Positions 51,271 through 58,564 of a stretch of DNA of 64,000 bases are shown piece after piece; the first letter of the stretch is position 1, and every line of letters starts with the position of its first letter. The position numbers were made by a program, and so were the translations under genes. This DNA comes from Clostridia bacterium (lineage in GTDB: Bacteria; Bacillota; Clostridia; Oscillospirales; Acutalibacteraceae): NCBI GenBank assembly GCA_017407995.1, contig JAFQVM010000028.1:17696-81695 (forward strand), read 5' to 3'. The notes under the pieces are model-generated. The model was given only the letters and a program-made list of their open reading frames with translations, was not told where the DNA came from and ran no database searches.

Positions 51271-53676
51271 TTATTTTGCGGGTTTCGTGTCCCAAATGTT
51301 TGCGGCATATTCGTTAATGGCTCTGTCTGCAGCAAAGCGTCCCGAACGTGCGGTGTTCATAAGTGACATACGGTTCCAATGTTCTCTGTCAGCCCACAAC
51401 TCGTCGATTCTGCCCTGAGCCTTGCGGTAGTCTGCGAAGTCAGCCAGGACCATGTACGGGTCGTGGTGCATTATTGTACTGCCGATTTCGGGGAACGATT
51501 TGCCGTTTATACCACGGTTGATGAAGTCTATAACATTGTGAAGCTCGGAGTTATTGTTGTAGAAGTTCATCGGAACATATCCGACACGCTTAAGCTCGTT
51601 GACTTCGGGTGTTGTCATACCGAAGATTATGATGTTGTCGCTGCCGACAGCCTCATGAATCTCAACGTTGGCACCGTCAAGAGTACCGAGTGTAACAGCG
51701 CCGTTCATCATAAGCTTCATGTTACCTGTACCGCTTGCCTCAGTTCCTGCAAGAGAAATCTGCTCACTGATATCGGCGGCGGGCATCAGACTTTCAGCCA
51801 TGGAGACGTTGTAATCTTCCATATATACGACCTTGAGCCTGCCTGCTACATCGGGGTCATTGTTGATGAGGTCTGCCAAAGCACAGATAAAGCTGATAAT
51901 CTTCTTTGCCATGAAGTAACCGCTTGCTGCCTTTGCGCCAAAGATATATGTGTGAGGAACAAAGTTGCCTGACGGATTAGCTTTAATAGCAAGGTATTTT
52001 GCAAGGATGTTGAATGCGTTGAGGTGCTGTCTCTTATACTCATGCAAGCGCTTAACCTGAACATCGAAAATAGACGAGGGGTCAAGCTCAATACCTGTCT
52101 TTGCTTTGACCTTCTTGGCAAAATCAGTTTTGTTTGCAGTTTTTATCTCCTCAATTTTTGCGAGTACCTGCTTGTCGTCTTTGTAAGCTTCAAGCTTTTT
52201 GAGTGCATCTGCATCGTAGACGAAGTCACCGCCGATAAGCTCGTTGAGCAGAGCAGTAAGTCTCGGATTTGCCTGGCACAGCCAGCGGCGGTGCGCAATA
52301 CCGTTTGTGACGTTTTTGAACTTGTCAGGCATTATGGTATAGAAATCGTGGAAAACGCTGTCCTTAAGTATTTCGCTGTGGAGAGCGGAAACACCGTTTA
52401 CGCTGTGGCAGGCTGCAACGCAGAGGTTTGCCATGCGGATAACGCCGTTTGATACGATTGCCATGCGCTCAACCTTGCCGGCGTCGCCTGTGCACTCCCA
52501 TATTTCGTGACGGAAGCGGTTGTCGATTTCCTTGACTATCTGATAAATTCTGGGCAGCATTCTGCGGAAGAGGTCCTCGCCCCAGCACTCAAGGGCTTCG
52601 CTCATGACGGTGTGGTTTGTGTATGCAAAGGTCTTTGTGATAACAGACCATGCATCCTCCCAACCGTAACCGCATTCGTCAAGCAGAATGCGCATGAGTT
52701 CGGGAATAGCGAGTGTCGGGTGTGTATCGTTTATGTGAATTGCAACCTTTTCGCCGAGAGTTTCCATAGAACCGTTATTTCTCAGATGGCGGTTGACGAT
52801 ATCCTGTATAGATGCGGATACCAGGAAATACTGCTGGCGGAGTCTGAGGCTCTTTCCCTCAGGATGGTTGTCTGACGGATAGAGAACCTTGCTTATAACC
52901 TCAGCCATAGCATTTTGCTCCATAGCACGCATATAATCGCCCTGGTTAAAGGAGTTCATGTCAATTTCAGATGATTTTGCGGACCAAAGACGAAGGATGC
53001 TGACACCCTTGCCATCCTTACCGGCTACCATTATATCGTAGGGGACGGCACGAACTTTTTTAGTGTTTACAACCTCAACGTGGTGATAGTTGTTATCCCA
53101 GAAGTCCTGAATTTCGCCCTCAAAGGCTACGTCTACGCTTCTCTCCTCGTGAGGAACAAGCCATACCTCGCCGCCGGGAAGCCAGAAATCAGGCATCTCC
53201 GTCTGCCAACCGTCGACTATCTTCTGCTTGAATATACCGTATTCATAAAGAATTGAATATCCCATGCCCGGATAGTCCTGTGTTGCAAGAGCATCAAGGT
53301 AGCAAGCTGCAAGACGTCCGAGTCCGCCGTTACCTAAGCCTGCATCCGGCTCGCAGTCATAGAGCTTGTCAAGCTTTATTCCAAACTCCTTGAGAGCCTC
53401 GCTCATCACAGAGGTAAGATTTAAGTTGTAAAGGGTGTTCTTGAGTGAACGGCCCATCAAAAATTCCATGCACATATAATAAACACGCTTTGAGCCGGCT
53501 TCGTCTGAACGCTTTTCAAATTCACGGCGGCCCTGACGGAGCATGTCACGTGTTATCATAGCTATGGCCTTGTAGAACTGTTCGTAGTTAGCTTCATCCG
53601 GAGTTATGCCGAAGAAGTGTGAGAGTTTCGCTGTTATCAGTTCTGCAGCGGCCTGTTTTGTAAGTGAGTAATCCAT
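51271..53676 (-). CDS. glgP: Glycogen/starch alpha-glucan phosphorylase
   Basis: Releases glucose-1-phosphate from glycogen-type glucans. 801 residues, normal for the family. Landmarks: MEFLMGRSLKNTLYNL, DAGLGNGGLGRLAACYLDALAT, HINDTHPTLAIPELMR, NGIAHRRWL and RLHEYKRQHLNAFNI; the pyridoxal-phosphate Lys is in GTEASGTGNMKLMMNGAVTLGT. No other glycogen genes are adjacent. Its transcript starts in the AT-rich region above 53700; the divergent dyad at 53832-53855 could also affect it. Confidence 0.96.
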   Translation of the reverse strand: MDYSLTKQAAAELITAKLSHFFGITPDEANYEQFYKAIAMITRDMLRQGRREFEKRSDEAGSKRVYYMCMEFLMGRSLKNTLYNLNLTSVMSEALKEFGIKLDKLYDCEPDAGLGNGGLGRLAACYLDALATQDYPGMGYSILYEYGIFKQKIVDGWQTEMPDFWLPGGEVWLVPHEERSVDVAFEGEIQDFWDNNYHHVEVVNTKKVRAVPYDIMVAGKDGKGVSILRLWSAKSSEIDMNSFNQGDYMRAMEQNAMAEVISKVLYPSDNHPEGKSLRLRQQYFLVSASIQDIVNRHLRNNGSMETLGEKVAIHINDTHPTLAIPELMRILLDECGYGWEDAWSVITKTFAYTNHTVMSEALECWGEDLFRRMLPRIYQIVKEIDNRFRHEIWECTGDAGKVERMAIVSNGVIRMANLCVAACHSVNGVSALHSEILKDSVFHDFYTIMPDKFKNVTNGIAHRRWLCQANPRLTALLNELIGGDFVYDADALKKLEAYKDDKQVLAKIEEIKTANKTDFAKKVKAKTGIELDPSSIFDVQVKRLHEYKRQHLNAFNILAKYLAIKANPSGNFVPHTYIFGAKAASGYFMAKKIISFICALADLINNDPDVAGRLKVVYMEDYNVSMAESLMPAADISEQISLAGTEASGTGNMKLMMNGAVTLGTLDGANVEIHEAVGSDNIIIFGMTTPEVNELKRVGYVPMNFYNNNSELHNVIDFINRGINGKSFPEIGSTIMHHDPYMVLADFADYRKAQGRIDELWADREHWNRMSLMNTARSGRFAADRAINEYAANIWDTKPAK

Positions 53677-53831
53677 TTTACCAACCTTTCGTTTTTTAGG
53701 ATTAGATTATATTTTATACTGTAATTGAAAATAATACAACAGAATAAAAGCAAATATATAATTTTTTGTTAAGAAAAAATTGTCGTACAACTTAAAAATT
53801 TCAATAATTTTGCCTAAAAATGATTTACTAA

Positions 53832-53855
53832 TGTAAACATTTGGAATTGTTTACA
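53832..53855. promoter_or_regulatory. Dyad operator TGTAAAC-N10-GTTTACA
   Basis: Perfect inverted repeat TGTAAAC (53832-53838) / GTTTACA (53849-53855) with a 10-base centre. It overlaps the -35 element of the adjacent plus-strand promoter and lies in the upstream region of glgP, so it may be a repressor site. The regulator is not identified. Confidence 0.6.
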
Positions 53856-53878
53856 ATTTGTTCATATTTATGTATACT
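53850..53878 (+). promoter_or_regulatory. Promoter of the candidate small RNA
   Basis: -35 TTTACA (53850-53855), 17-base spacer, -10 TATACT (53873-53878); each hexamer is one base from consensus. Confidence 0.72.
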
Positions 53879-53884
53879 TGTTGC

Positions 53885-54040
53885 AACACGGGCAAAGTAT
53901 CCTTTAATCGTACCAAGAAGGTACGGCAATTCAGACCTCCATAATCTGATTTTAATAATTGTCAACTTCTTTTTTCATTTTTATTTTCTCTTTCCCCAAA
54001 GTAAACCCGAATGCTGCACACATTCGGGTTTAACTTTTTT
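53885..54040 (+). ncRNA. Candidate small RNA or unassigned leader transcript
   Basis: About 155 bases between a good promoter and a strong terminator, with no ATG before the terminator stem and no ribosome site. A small hairpin (GTACC/GGTAC near 53910) is visible. The downstream gene on this strand is more than 800 bases away, so it is not an ordinary leader. It does not match the conserved cores of 4.5S RNA, tmRNA, RNase P or 6S RNA that I know. Real transcript likely, identity unknown. Confidence 0.5.
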
Positions 54041-54047
54041 TATTTTT
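54003..54047 (+). terminator. Terminator of the candidate small RNA
   Basis: Perfect 11-bp stem AAACCCGAATG (54003-54013) / CATTCGGGTTT (54021-54031), seven-base loop, then AACTTTTTTTATTTTTG. Confidence 0.85.
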
Positions 54048-54079
54048 GTTTTTACAGGAATTGAATATACATATAATTT

Positions 54080-54114
54080 AAACGGGCTGCCTACTTTAAG
54101 CAGGCAGCCCGTTT
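54080..54114 (-). terminator. Terminator after the cold-shock gene
   Basis: Perfect 12-bp stem AAACGGGCTGCC (54080-54091) / GGCAGCCCGTTT (54103-54114). On the minus strand it is followed by AAATTATATG, a weak tail. Confidence 0.75.
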
Positions 54115-54128
54115 ACATGTCAAAACGA

Positions 54129-54338
54129 TTATTCAGCAACTACGTTAACAGCTCTGAGTTTGCTGGAGTCCTTGGGGTCCGGCTCTACTTCAAAGCTAAC
54201 CTTCTGACCCTCGTTGAGAGTTCTGTAGCCGTCAGCTACGATAGCGGAGAAATGTACGAAAACATCGTCGCCGCCCTCATCGTTAGCGATAAATCCAAAC
54301 CCTTTTTCTGCATTAAACCATTTGACTGTACCCTTCAT
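54129..54338 (-). CDS. Cold-shock domain protein
   Basis: A 69-residue CspA-family single-stranded nucleic-acid-binding protein that prevents mRNA structure, commonly at low temperature. [16 protein letters not shown] contains RNP1 (KGFGFI) and DVFVHFSAI contains RNP2. The start is ATG 54338 with GGAGGT five bases upstream; the reading could extend further but into the structured leader. Preceded by a perfect promoter and a leader of about 128 bases with a long hairpin, a common arrangement for csp genes. Confidence 0.95.
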   Translation of the reverse strand: MKGTVKWFNAEKGFGFIANDEGGDDVFVHFSAIVADGYRTLNEGQKVSFEVEPDPKDSSKLRAVNVVAE

Positions 54339-54384
54339 TATGGGACCTCCGTAAGATAATTTTTGCATTCTATACAAGCAGAGA

Positions 54385-54441
54385 ACTCGCATGCTTTTGT
54401 GAACCATCAAACGACAATATGGCTTACAAAAACATGCGAGT
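54385..54441 (-). promoter_or_regulatory. Long hairpin in the csp leader
   Basis: Arms ACTCGCATG (54385-54393) and CATGCGAGT (54433-54441) are perfectly complementary; the interior continues with partial pairing (TTTTGTGAACC with GGCTTACAAAA). It lies within the predicted 5' leader of the csp mRNA and could respond to temperature or block decay. Confidence 0.6.
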
Positions 54442-54472
54442 CCATAGAAACATTTGCCAGAATACGCTTGTA

Positions 54473-54501
54473 ATTATATATCCCGATTGTAATTTTGTCA
54501 A
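54473..54501 (-). promoter_or_regulatory. Promoter of the cold-shock gene
   Basis: Minus strand: perfect -35 TTGACA (54496-54501), 17-base spacer, perfect -10 TATAAT (54473-54478). Confidence 0.9.
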
Positions 54502-54602
54502 TGAAAAAATCAAAAGTTTTTGTCTTTGTTTGTTAAAGACGAGACTTCTTGAGGCTTTTGTCTTAAATAAAAAAATTTACATTTGAAAAAAAGGCTAAAA
54601 CC

Positions 54603-54630
54603 TTGACTTTTTCTATAAAAATGTTATGAT
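54603..54630 (+). promoter_or_regulatory. Promoter of the Mn-riboswitch/P-type ATPase unit
   Basis: -35 TTGACT (54603-54608), 16-base spacer, -10 TATGAT (54625-54630). Confidence 0.7.
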
Positions 54631-54654
54631 TAATTGTATTGAAAGCGTTACGTG

Positions 54655-54800
54655 ATATAATACCATTGGGGAGTAGCTTTGAAAGCTTTTTCATCCGTTT
54701 GTCAACAAACTCGCTTACGCTGGCAACGGACATTCTCGGTTTTATACCGCAGTTTGAAGCAAGACCTTTGGCAGAGTTCCCTGCCGTAGGTCTTTTTTCA
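54655..54800 (+). promoter_or_regulatory. yybP-ykoY (Mn2+) riboswitch
   Basis: The leader carries the conserved elements of this class in order: GGGGAGTAGCT (54668-54678), GTCAACAAACTCGC (54711 onward), GCTGGCAACGGACATTC, and a final stem AGACCTTTGGCAG (54762-54774) / CTGCCGTAGGTCT (54781-54793) followed by T6, which is both a conserved helix and a terminator. Members bind Mn2+ and commonly control manganese exporters and P-type ATPases. With Mn2+ bound, the aptamer is expected to prevent termination, turning on the downstream pump. Confidence 0.88.
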
Positions 54801-54868
54801 TATATAATAGGACCGCCGCAGTGCGGTAACGCCAACAAAAACTTTGAAAAGAAAGGTTTTGAAAGCTC

Positions 54869-57562
54869 ATGAAATTTTACCTTGAGCCGACTGAGAAAGT
54901 ATTTTCTGCGGTCGAAAGCTCCGAGAGCGGTCTTACCACTGCTCAGGCGGAAGAGCGTCTTGCTAAAAACGGCAAGAACAAGCTCAAGGAAGGCAAGAAA
55001 AAGACAATGTTCCAGCGTGTGCTTGAGCAGCTGTCTGACCCGATGATTATCATTCTTATTGTTGCCGCAGTTATTTCGGCAATTACTGAATGGTTTGAGG
55101 GAGGCAGTTTCCATTTCGTATTCCCCACAGACACAGTAATCATCCTTGTTGTTGTTATCATCAATACAGTTCTTGGCGTTGTTCAGGAGAGCAAGGCGGA
55201 GGCTGCGATTGAAGCGCTTCAGGAGATGAGTGCCGCAACGTCAAAGGTTATCCGTGACGGAAAGCTTGTTTCTGTCCGCAGTGAGGACCTTGTCGTAGGT
55301 GATGTCGTTGTTCTTGAAGCGGGCGATGCTGTTCCTGCTGACTGCCGTATTTTCGAGTGTGCCAGCATGAAGATTGAAGAGGCAGCTCTGACGGGCGAAT
55401 CAGTTCCCGTCGGCAAGATTATAGAAATCCTCAACGGCGGCGACAACGGCGAAGTTGCTCTTGGTGACAGAAAGAACATGGCTTACATGGGCTCAACCGT
55501 TGTTTACGGCAGAGGTAAAGCTGTTGTTGTCGGCACAGGTATGGACACTGAGATGGGTAAAATCGCCGATGCTATTGCACAGGCAGAGGAAGGCCAGACT
55601 CCTCTTCAGATAAAGCTTGCACAGCTTTCAAAAATTCTTACCTATTTGGTACTCGGAATCTGCGTTGTTCTTCTTGCATTCCAGGTTATCACAGCATATT
55701 TCGGCACAGGCCTTAGCTTCAATGTATTCCTTGAAAGCTTCATGGTAGCGGTTTCGCTTGCCGTTGCAGCTATCCCAGAAGGTCTTGCAGCTGTTGTTAC
55801 AATCGTTCTTTCAATCGGTGTTACAAACATGTCGAAGAAGAACGCTATCATCAGAAAGCTGACTGCAGTTGAAACTCTCGGCTGCGCTCAGATTATCTGC
55901 TCGGATAAGACAGGTACTCTTACTCAGAATAAGATGACCGTTGTTGACCACTACGGCGAAGACGAAAAGCTTATTGCAACTGCAATGGCACTTTGCTGTG
56001 ACGCTGAAATCGATGAAAAAGGCGAGGTCACGGGTGAGCCTACAGAGGCAGCTCTTGTCAACTATGCTTATGCACTTGGTATGCACAAAAATGACCTTGT
56101 TGCAACTGCTCCCAGAATCGGCGAAGCTCCGTTCGATTCAGGCAGAAAGATGATGTCAACCGTACATCAGACAGAGAACGGCATCATTCAGTATACAAAG
56201 GGTGCTCCCGACGAAATCCTCAAGAAGTGCACATCCGCCCTTGTAAACGGCGAAGTTGTTCCTTTCACAGAGGAAATCAAGGCCGCTGTCCTTGCAGATA
56301 ACAAGAGAATGGCTGACAAGGCTCTCAGAGTTCTTGCTGTTTCTCTCAGAAAATATGACTCCGCTCCTGCGGACTTTGCTCCTGAAGCTCTTGAAAACGA
56401 CCTCGTTTTCGTCGGTCTTACAGGCATGATTGACCCTGTCCGTCCTGAGGTTAAGGCTGCTATCGAGGAGTGCCGTTCAGCAGGCATCACCCCGATTATG
56501 ATTACAGGTGACCATAAGGATACTGCTGTTGCAATCGCTATGGAGCTTGGTATTATCGAGGATGCAAGCGGTGCTATCACGGGCGCACAGCTTAATGAAA
56601 TCAGCGATGAAGATTTTGCTGAGAGAGTAACAGAGTTTAAAGTTTATGCACGTGTTCAGCCCGAGCATAAGACAAGAATAGTTAACGCATGGCGTGCAAG
56701 AGGCATGATAACTGCTATGACAGGTGATGGTGTTAACGATGCTCCGTCAATCAAGAGTGCAGATATCGGTGTCGGCATGGGTATCACAGGTACAGACGTT
56801 ACTAAGAACGTTGCAGACATGGTTCTTGCAGACGATAACTTTGCAACAATCGTTTCCGCAGTTTCCGAGGGTAGAAGAATCTATGACAATATCAGAAAGG
56901 CTATTCAGTTCCTTCTCGGTTCAAACCTTTCAGAGGTTCTTTCAATCTTCACAGCAACAATCCTCGGCTTTACAATTCTTAAGCCCGTTCACCTTCTTTT
57001 CATCAACCTTGTAACAGACAGTATTCCTGCTCTCGCACTCGGTCTTGAAAAGCCCGAAAGAGATATCATGCAGCGCAAACCCCGTAACAGCAAAGAGGGC
57101 GTTTTCGCAGGCGGTATGGGCTTTGACGTTTTCTATCAGGGTGCACTTGTTACGATTCTTACCCTTGCCGCATTCTTTATTGGTGAGTATCTTGAGTGTA
57201 TGGCAACAGGAATTCCCTTCTCGTTCTTCAATCCCGTTGAGAGCGGCGAAGGTATGACAATGGCATTCCTCACAATGTCGATGTGTGAGATTTTCCACTC
57301 TTTCAATATGCGTTCACAGCGTGGTTCTGTTCTCGGTATGGCATTTGGACAGAAGTCACATAACATCGTTCTCTACGGTGCAATGGTTGCATCACTTATT
57401 CTTACAACTGCAATCATTGAAATTCCGTTCCTTGCAAACGCATTCGAGTTTACACACCTTGACCTTAAGGCATACCTTATCTCTATCGGTCTTGCATTCC
57501 TTGTCATCCCGATAGTTGAAGTTGTCAAGGCAATTCAGCGTGCAGCAAGAAAAAATAAGTAA
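54869..57562 (+). CDS. P-type cation-transporting ATPase (SERCA/PMR1-like), Mn-riboswitch controlled
   Basis: An 897-residue P2A-type ATPase exporting divalent cations. Actuator motif LTGESVPVGK, helix 4 VAAIPEGLAAVV, phosphorylation motif CSDKTGTLTQNKM (Asp346), nucleotide-binding KGAPDEIL, hinge MTGDGVNDAPSIKSADIG, and helix 6 FINLVTDSIPALALGLEKPE with the Asn and Asp of the Ca2+ site. No heavy-metal-binding domain. Sequence class suggests Ca2+, but the yybP-ykoY riboswitch suggests Mn2+ is a physiological substrate; both may be carried. A terminator follows. Confidence 0.93.
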   Translation: MKFYLEPTEKVFSAVESSESGLTTAQAEERLAKNGKNKLKEGKKKTMFQRVLEQLSDPMIIILIVAAVISAITEWFEGGSFHFVFPTDTVIILVVVIINTVLGVVQESKAEAAIEALQEMSAATSKVIRDGKLVSVRSEDLVVGDVVVLEAGDAVPADCRIFECASMKIEEAALTGESVPVGKIIEILNGGDNGEVALGDRKNMAYMGSTVVYGRGKAVVVGTGMDTEMGKIADAIAQAEEGQTPLQIKLAQLSKILTYLVLGICVVLLAFQVITAYFGTGLSFNVFLESFMVAVSLAVAAIPEGLAAVVTIVLSIGVTNMSKKNAIIRKLTAVETLGCAQIICSDKTGTLTQNKMTVVDHYGEDEKLIATAMALCCDAEIDEKGEVTGEPTEAALVNYAYALGMHKNDLVATAPRIGEAPFDSGRKMMSTVHQTENGIIQYTKGAPDEILKKCTSALVNGEVVPFTEEIKAAVLADNKRMADKALRVLAVSLRKYDSAPADFAPEALENDLVFVGLTGMIDPVRPEVKAAIEECRSAGITPIMITGDHKDTAVAIAMELGIIEDASGAITGAQLNEISDEDFAERVTEFKVYARVQPEHKTRIVNAWRARGMITAMTGDGVNDAPSIKSADIGVGMGITGTDVTKNVADMVLADDNFATIVSAVSEGRRIYDNIRKAIQFLLGSNLSEVLSIFTATILGFTILKPVHLLFINLVTDSIPALALGLEKPERDIMQRKPRNSKEGVFAGGMGFDVFYQGALVTILTLAAFFIGEYLECMATGIPFSFFNPVESGEGMTMAFLTMSMCEIFHSFNMRSQRGSVLGMAFGQKSHNIVLYGAMVASLILTTAIIEIPFLANAFEFTHLDLKAYLISIGLAFLVIPIVEVVKAIQRAARKNK

Positions 57563-57580
57563 TTAAAAAACTTAATTTAA

Positions 57581-57613
57581 GGACCCTCTGCAAAAGCGGA
57601 GGGCCCTTTTTTT
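57581..57613 (+). terminator. Terminator after the P-type ATPase gene
   Basis: Stem GGACCCTCTGC (57581-57591) / GCGGAGGGCCC (57596-57606), four-base loop, then TTTTTTTAT. Two positions are mismatched or wobble. Confidence 0.85.
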
Positions 57614-57642
57614 ATAAGCACAATAGTCCTTTATTCATATGG

Positions 57643-57671
57643 TTGAAAAAAGGCAATTTATATAGTATAAT
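57643..57671 (+). promoter_or_regulatory. Promoter of the sensory hydrogenase operon
   Basis: -35 TTGAAA (57643-57648), 17-base spacer, -10 TATAAT (57666-57671). Confidence 0.8.
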
Positions 57672-57731
57672 AAACATAATAATCTAAACGCAAAACAGTT
57701 TTTGAAGATTTTTACAGAGGGATGGGATATC

Positions 57732-58088
57732 ATGACCGTTTTAGAGCTGCAAAAAATTCTTGATGCCGAGCTTGTCTGCGGCGAAGAGCATATGGACAGA
57801 GAGGTACATACCGCCTGCGGAAGCGATATGATGAGCGATGTGCTTGCTTTTGTTAAGGAGCAGGCTGTTATGCTTACGGGCCTTGTTAATGCTCAGGTCG
57901 TACGTACTGCTGAGATGATGGATATGAAGGTTATCGTTTTTGTCAGAGGCAAGTGTCCTGATGCATCAATTGTGTCGCTTGCGAAGCAGCTTGATATAGT
58001 TGTTCTCAAGACAAAGCTTGAGATGTTTACCTCATGCGGCAGGCTCTACGAAGCCGGACTGAGAGGAGGCTGCAACGCAAATGGATGA
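57732..58088 (+). CDS. DRTGG-domain protein 1
   Basis: A 118-residue protein resembling the DRTGG domain (found beside CBS domains and in phosphotransacetylase-like proteins), a probable ligand-binding or regulatory module. LQKILDAELVCGEEHMDREVHTACGSDMMSDVLAFVKEQAVMLTGLVN is the core; the namesake DRTGG sequence itself is not retained here (GSDMMSD). Start at ATG 57732; GAGGGATGGG lies upstream. Its end overlaps the HATPase start by eight bases. First gene of the hydrogenase operon and paralogous to the gene at 59890. Confidence 0.78.
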   Translation: MTVLELQKILDAELVCGEEHMDREVHTACGSDMMSDVLAFVKEQAVMLTGLVNAQVVRTAEMMDMKVIVFVRGKCPDASIVSLAKQLDIVVLKTKLEMFTSCGRLYEAGLRGGCNANG

Positions 58089-58503
58089 GATAAAGCTTCA
58101 TTTTGAGGTCAGCGGCGATGATTTTACAAGAGCGGGAGAGGCATCCGGCGAGGTAAAGAGAGTGCTCAAGGAGATTTGGTTTAGCTCAGCTGTGATAAGA
58201 AATGTTTCAATCGCTATGTATGAGGGCGAGATAAATATGGTTATCCACGCAGGCGGCGGTGAAATAGATGTCGAGATTTCACCGGAATGCATATCGATGG
58301 TGCTTGCCGACCACGGCCCCGGTATAGAAAACGTGGAGCTCGCTATGCAGGAGGGCTACTCAACTGCACCCGATAATGTGCGCTGTCTCGGTTTCGGCGC
58401 CGGTATGGGTCTGCCGAATATAAAGAAATATACTGATGAAATGGATATCCAGACTGAATTGGGTGTAGGAACCACGATAACACTTAAGGTGTATAATCAG
58501 TAA
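58081..58503 (+). CDS. RsbW-like ATP-binding (anti-sigma-type) protein
   Basis: A 140-residue HATPase_c protein of the anti-sigma factor/serine kinase type. The N-box region is ...VIRNVSIAMYEGEINMVIHA, in which the usual Asn is within a Glu/Asn pair; G1 is LADHGPGIENVE, G2 LGFGAGMGLPNIKKY, and GVGTTITLKVYN the last strand. It may phosphorylate a partner or act as a nucleotide-dependent switch. In this position it probably relays the state of the hydrogenase-like sensor. No sigma factor or STAS partner is in the window. Confidence 0.85.
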   Translation: MDEIKLHFEVSGDDFTRAGEASGEVKRVLKEIWFSSAVIRNVSIAMYEGEINMVIHAGGGEIDVEISPECISMVLADHGPGIENVELAMQEGYSTAPDNVRCLGFGAGMGLPNIKKYTDEMDIQTELGVGTTITLKVYNQ

Positions 58504-58564
58504 GCGAAAGTTGTCTTTGCGCTGGTTTAGCAAAGAAAAAATCAACAAGAGGTAACTTTTTATT

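Noticed and set aside
53832-53855. CcpA cre site or Rex site
   Set aside because: The arms TGTAAAC/GTTTACA are symmetric but the 10-base centre does not fit the cre consensus (no central CG) or the Rex consensus TTGTGAA-N4-TTCACAA. Reported only as a dyad.
53841-54359. 172-codon plus-strand frame through the glgP-csp region
   Set aside because: It runs through a promoter, an intrinsic terminator and the antisense of the cold-shock gene, without ribosome site or coding character.
54563-55114. 183-codon minus-strand frame opposite the riboswitch and ATPase start
   Set aside because: It is antisense to the yybP-ykoY riboswitch and the conserved start of the P-type ATPase, and its sequence resembles no family.
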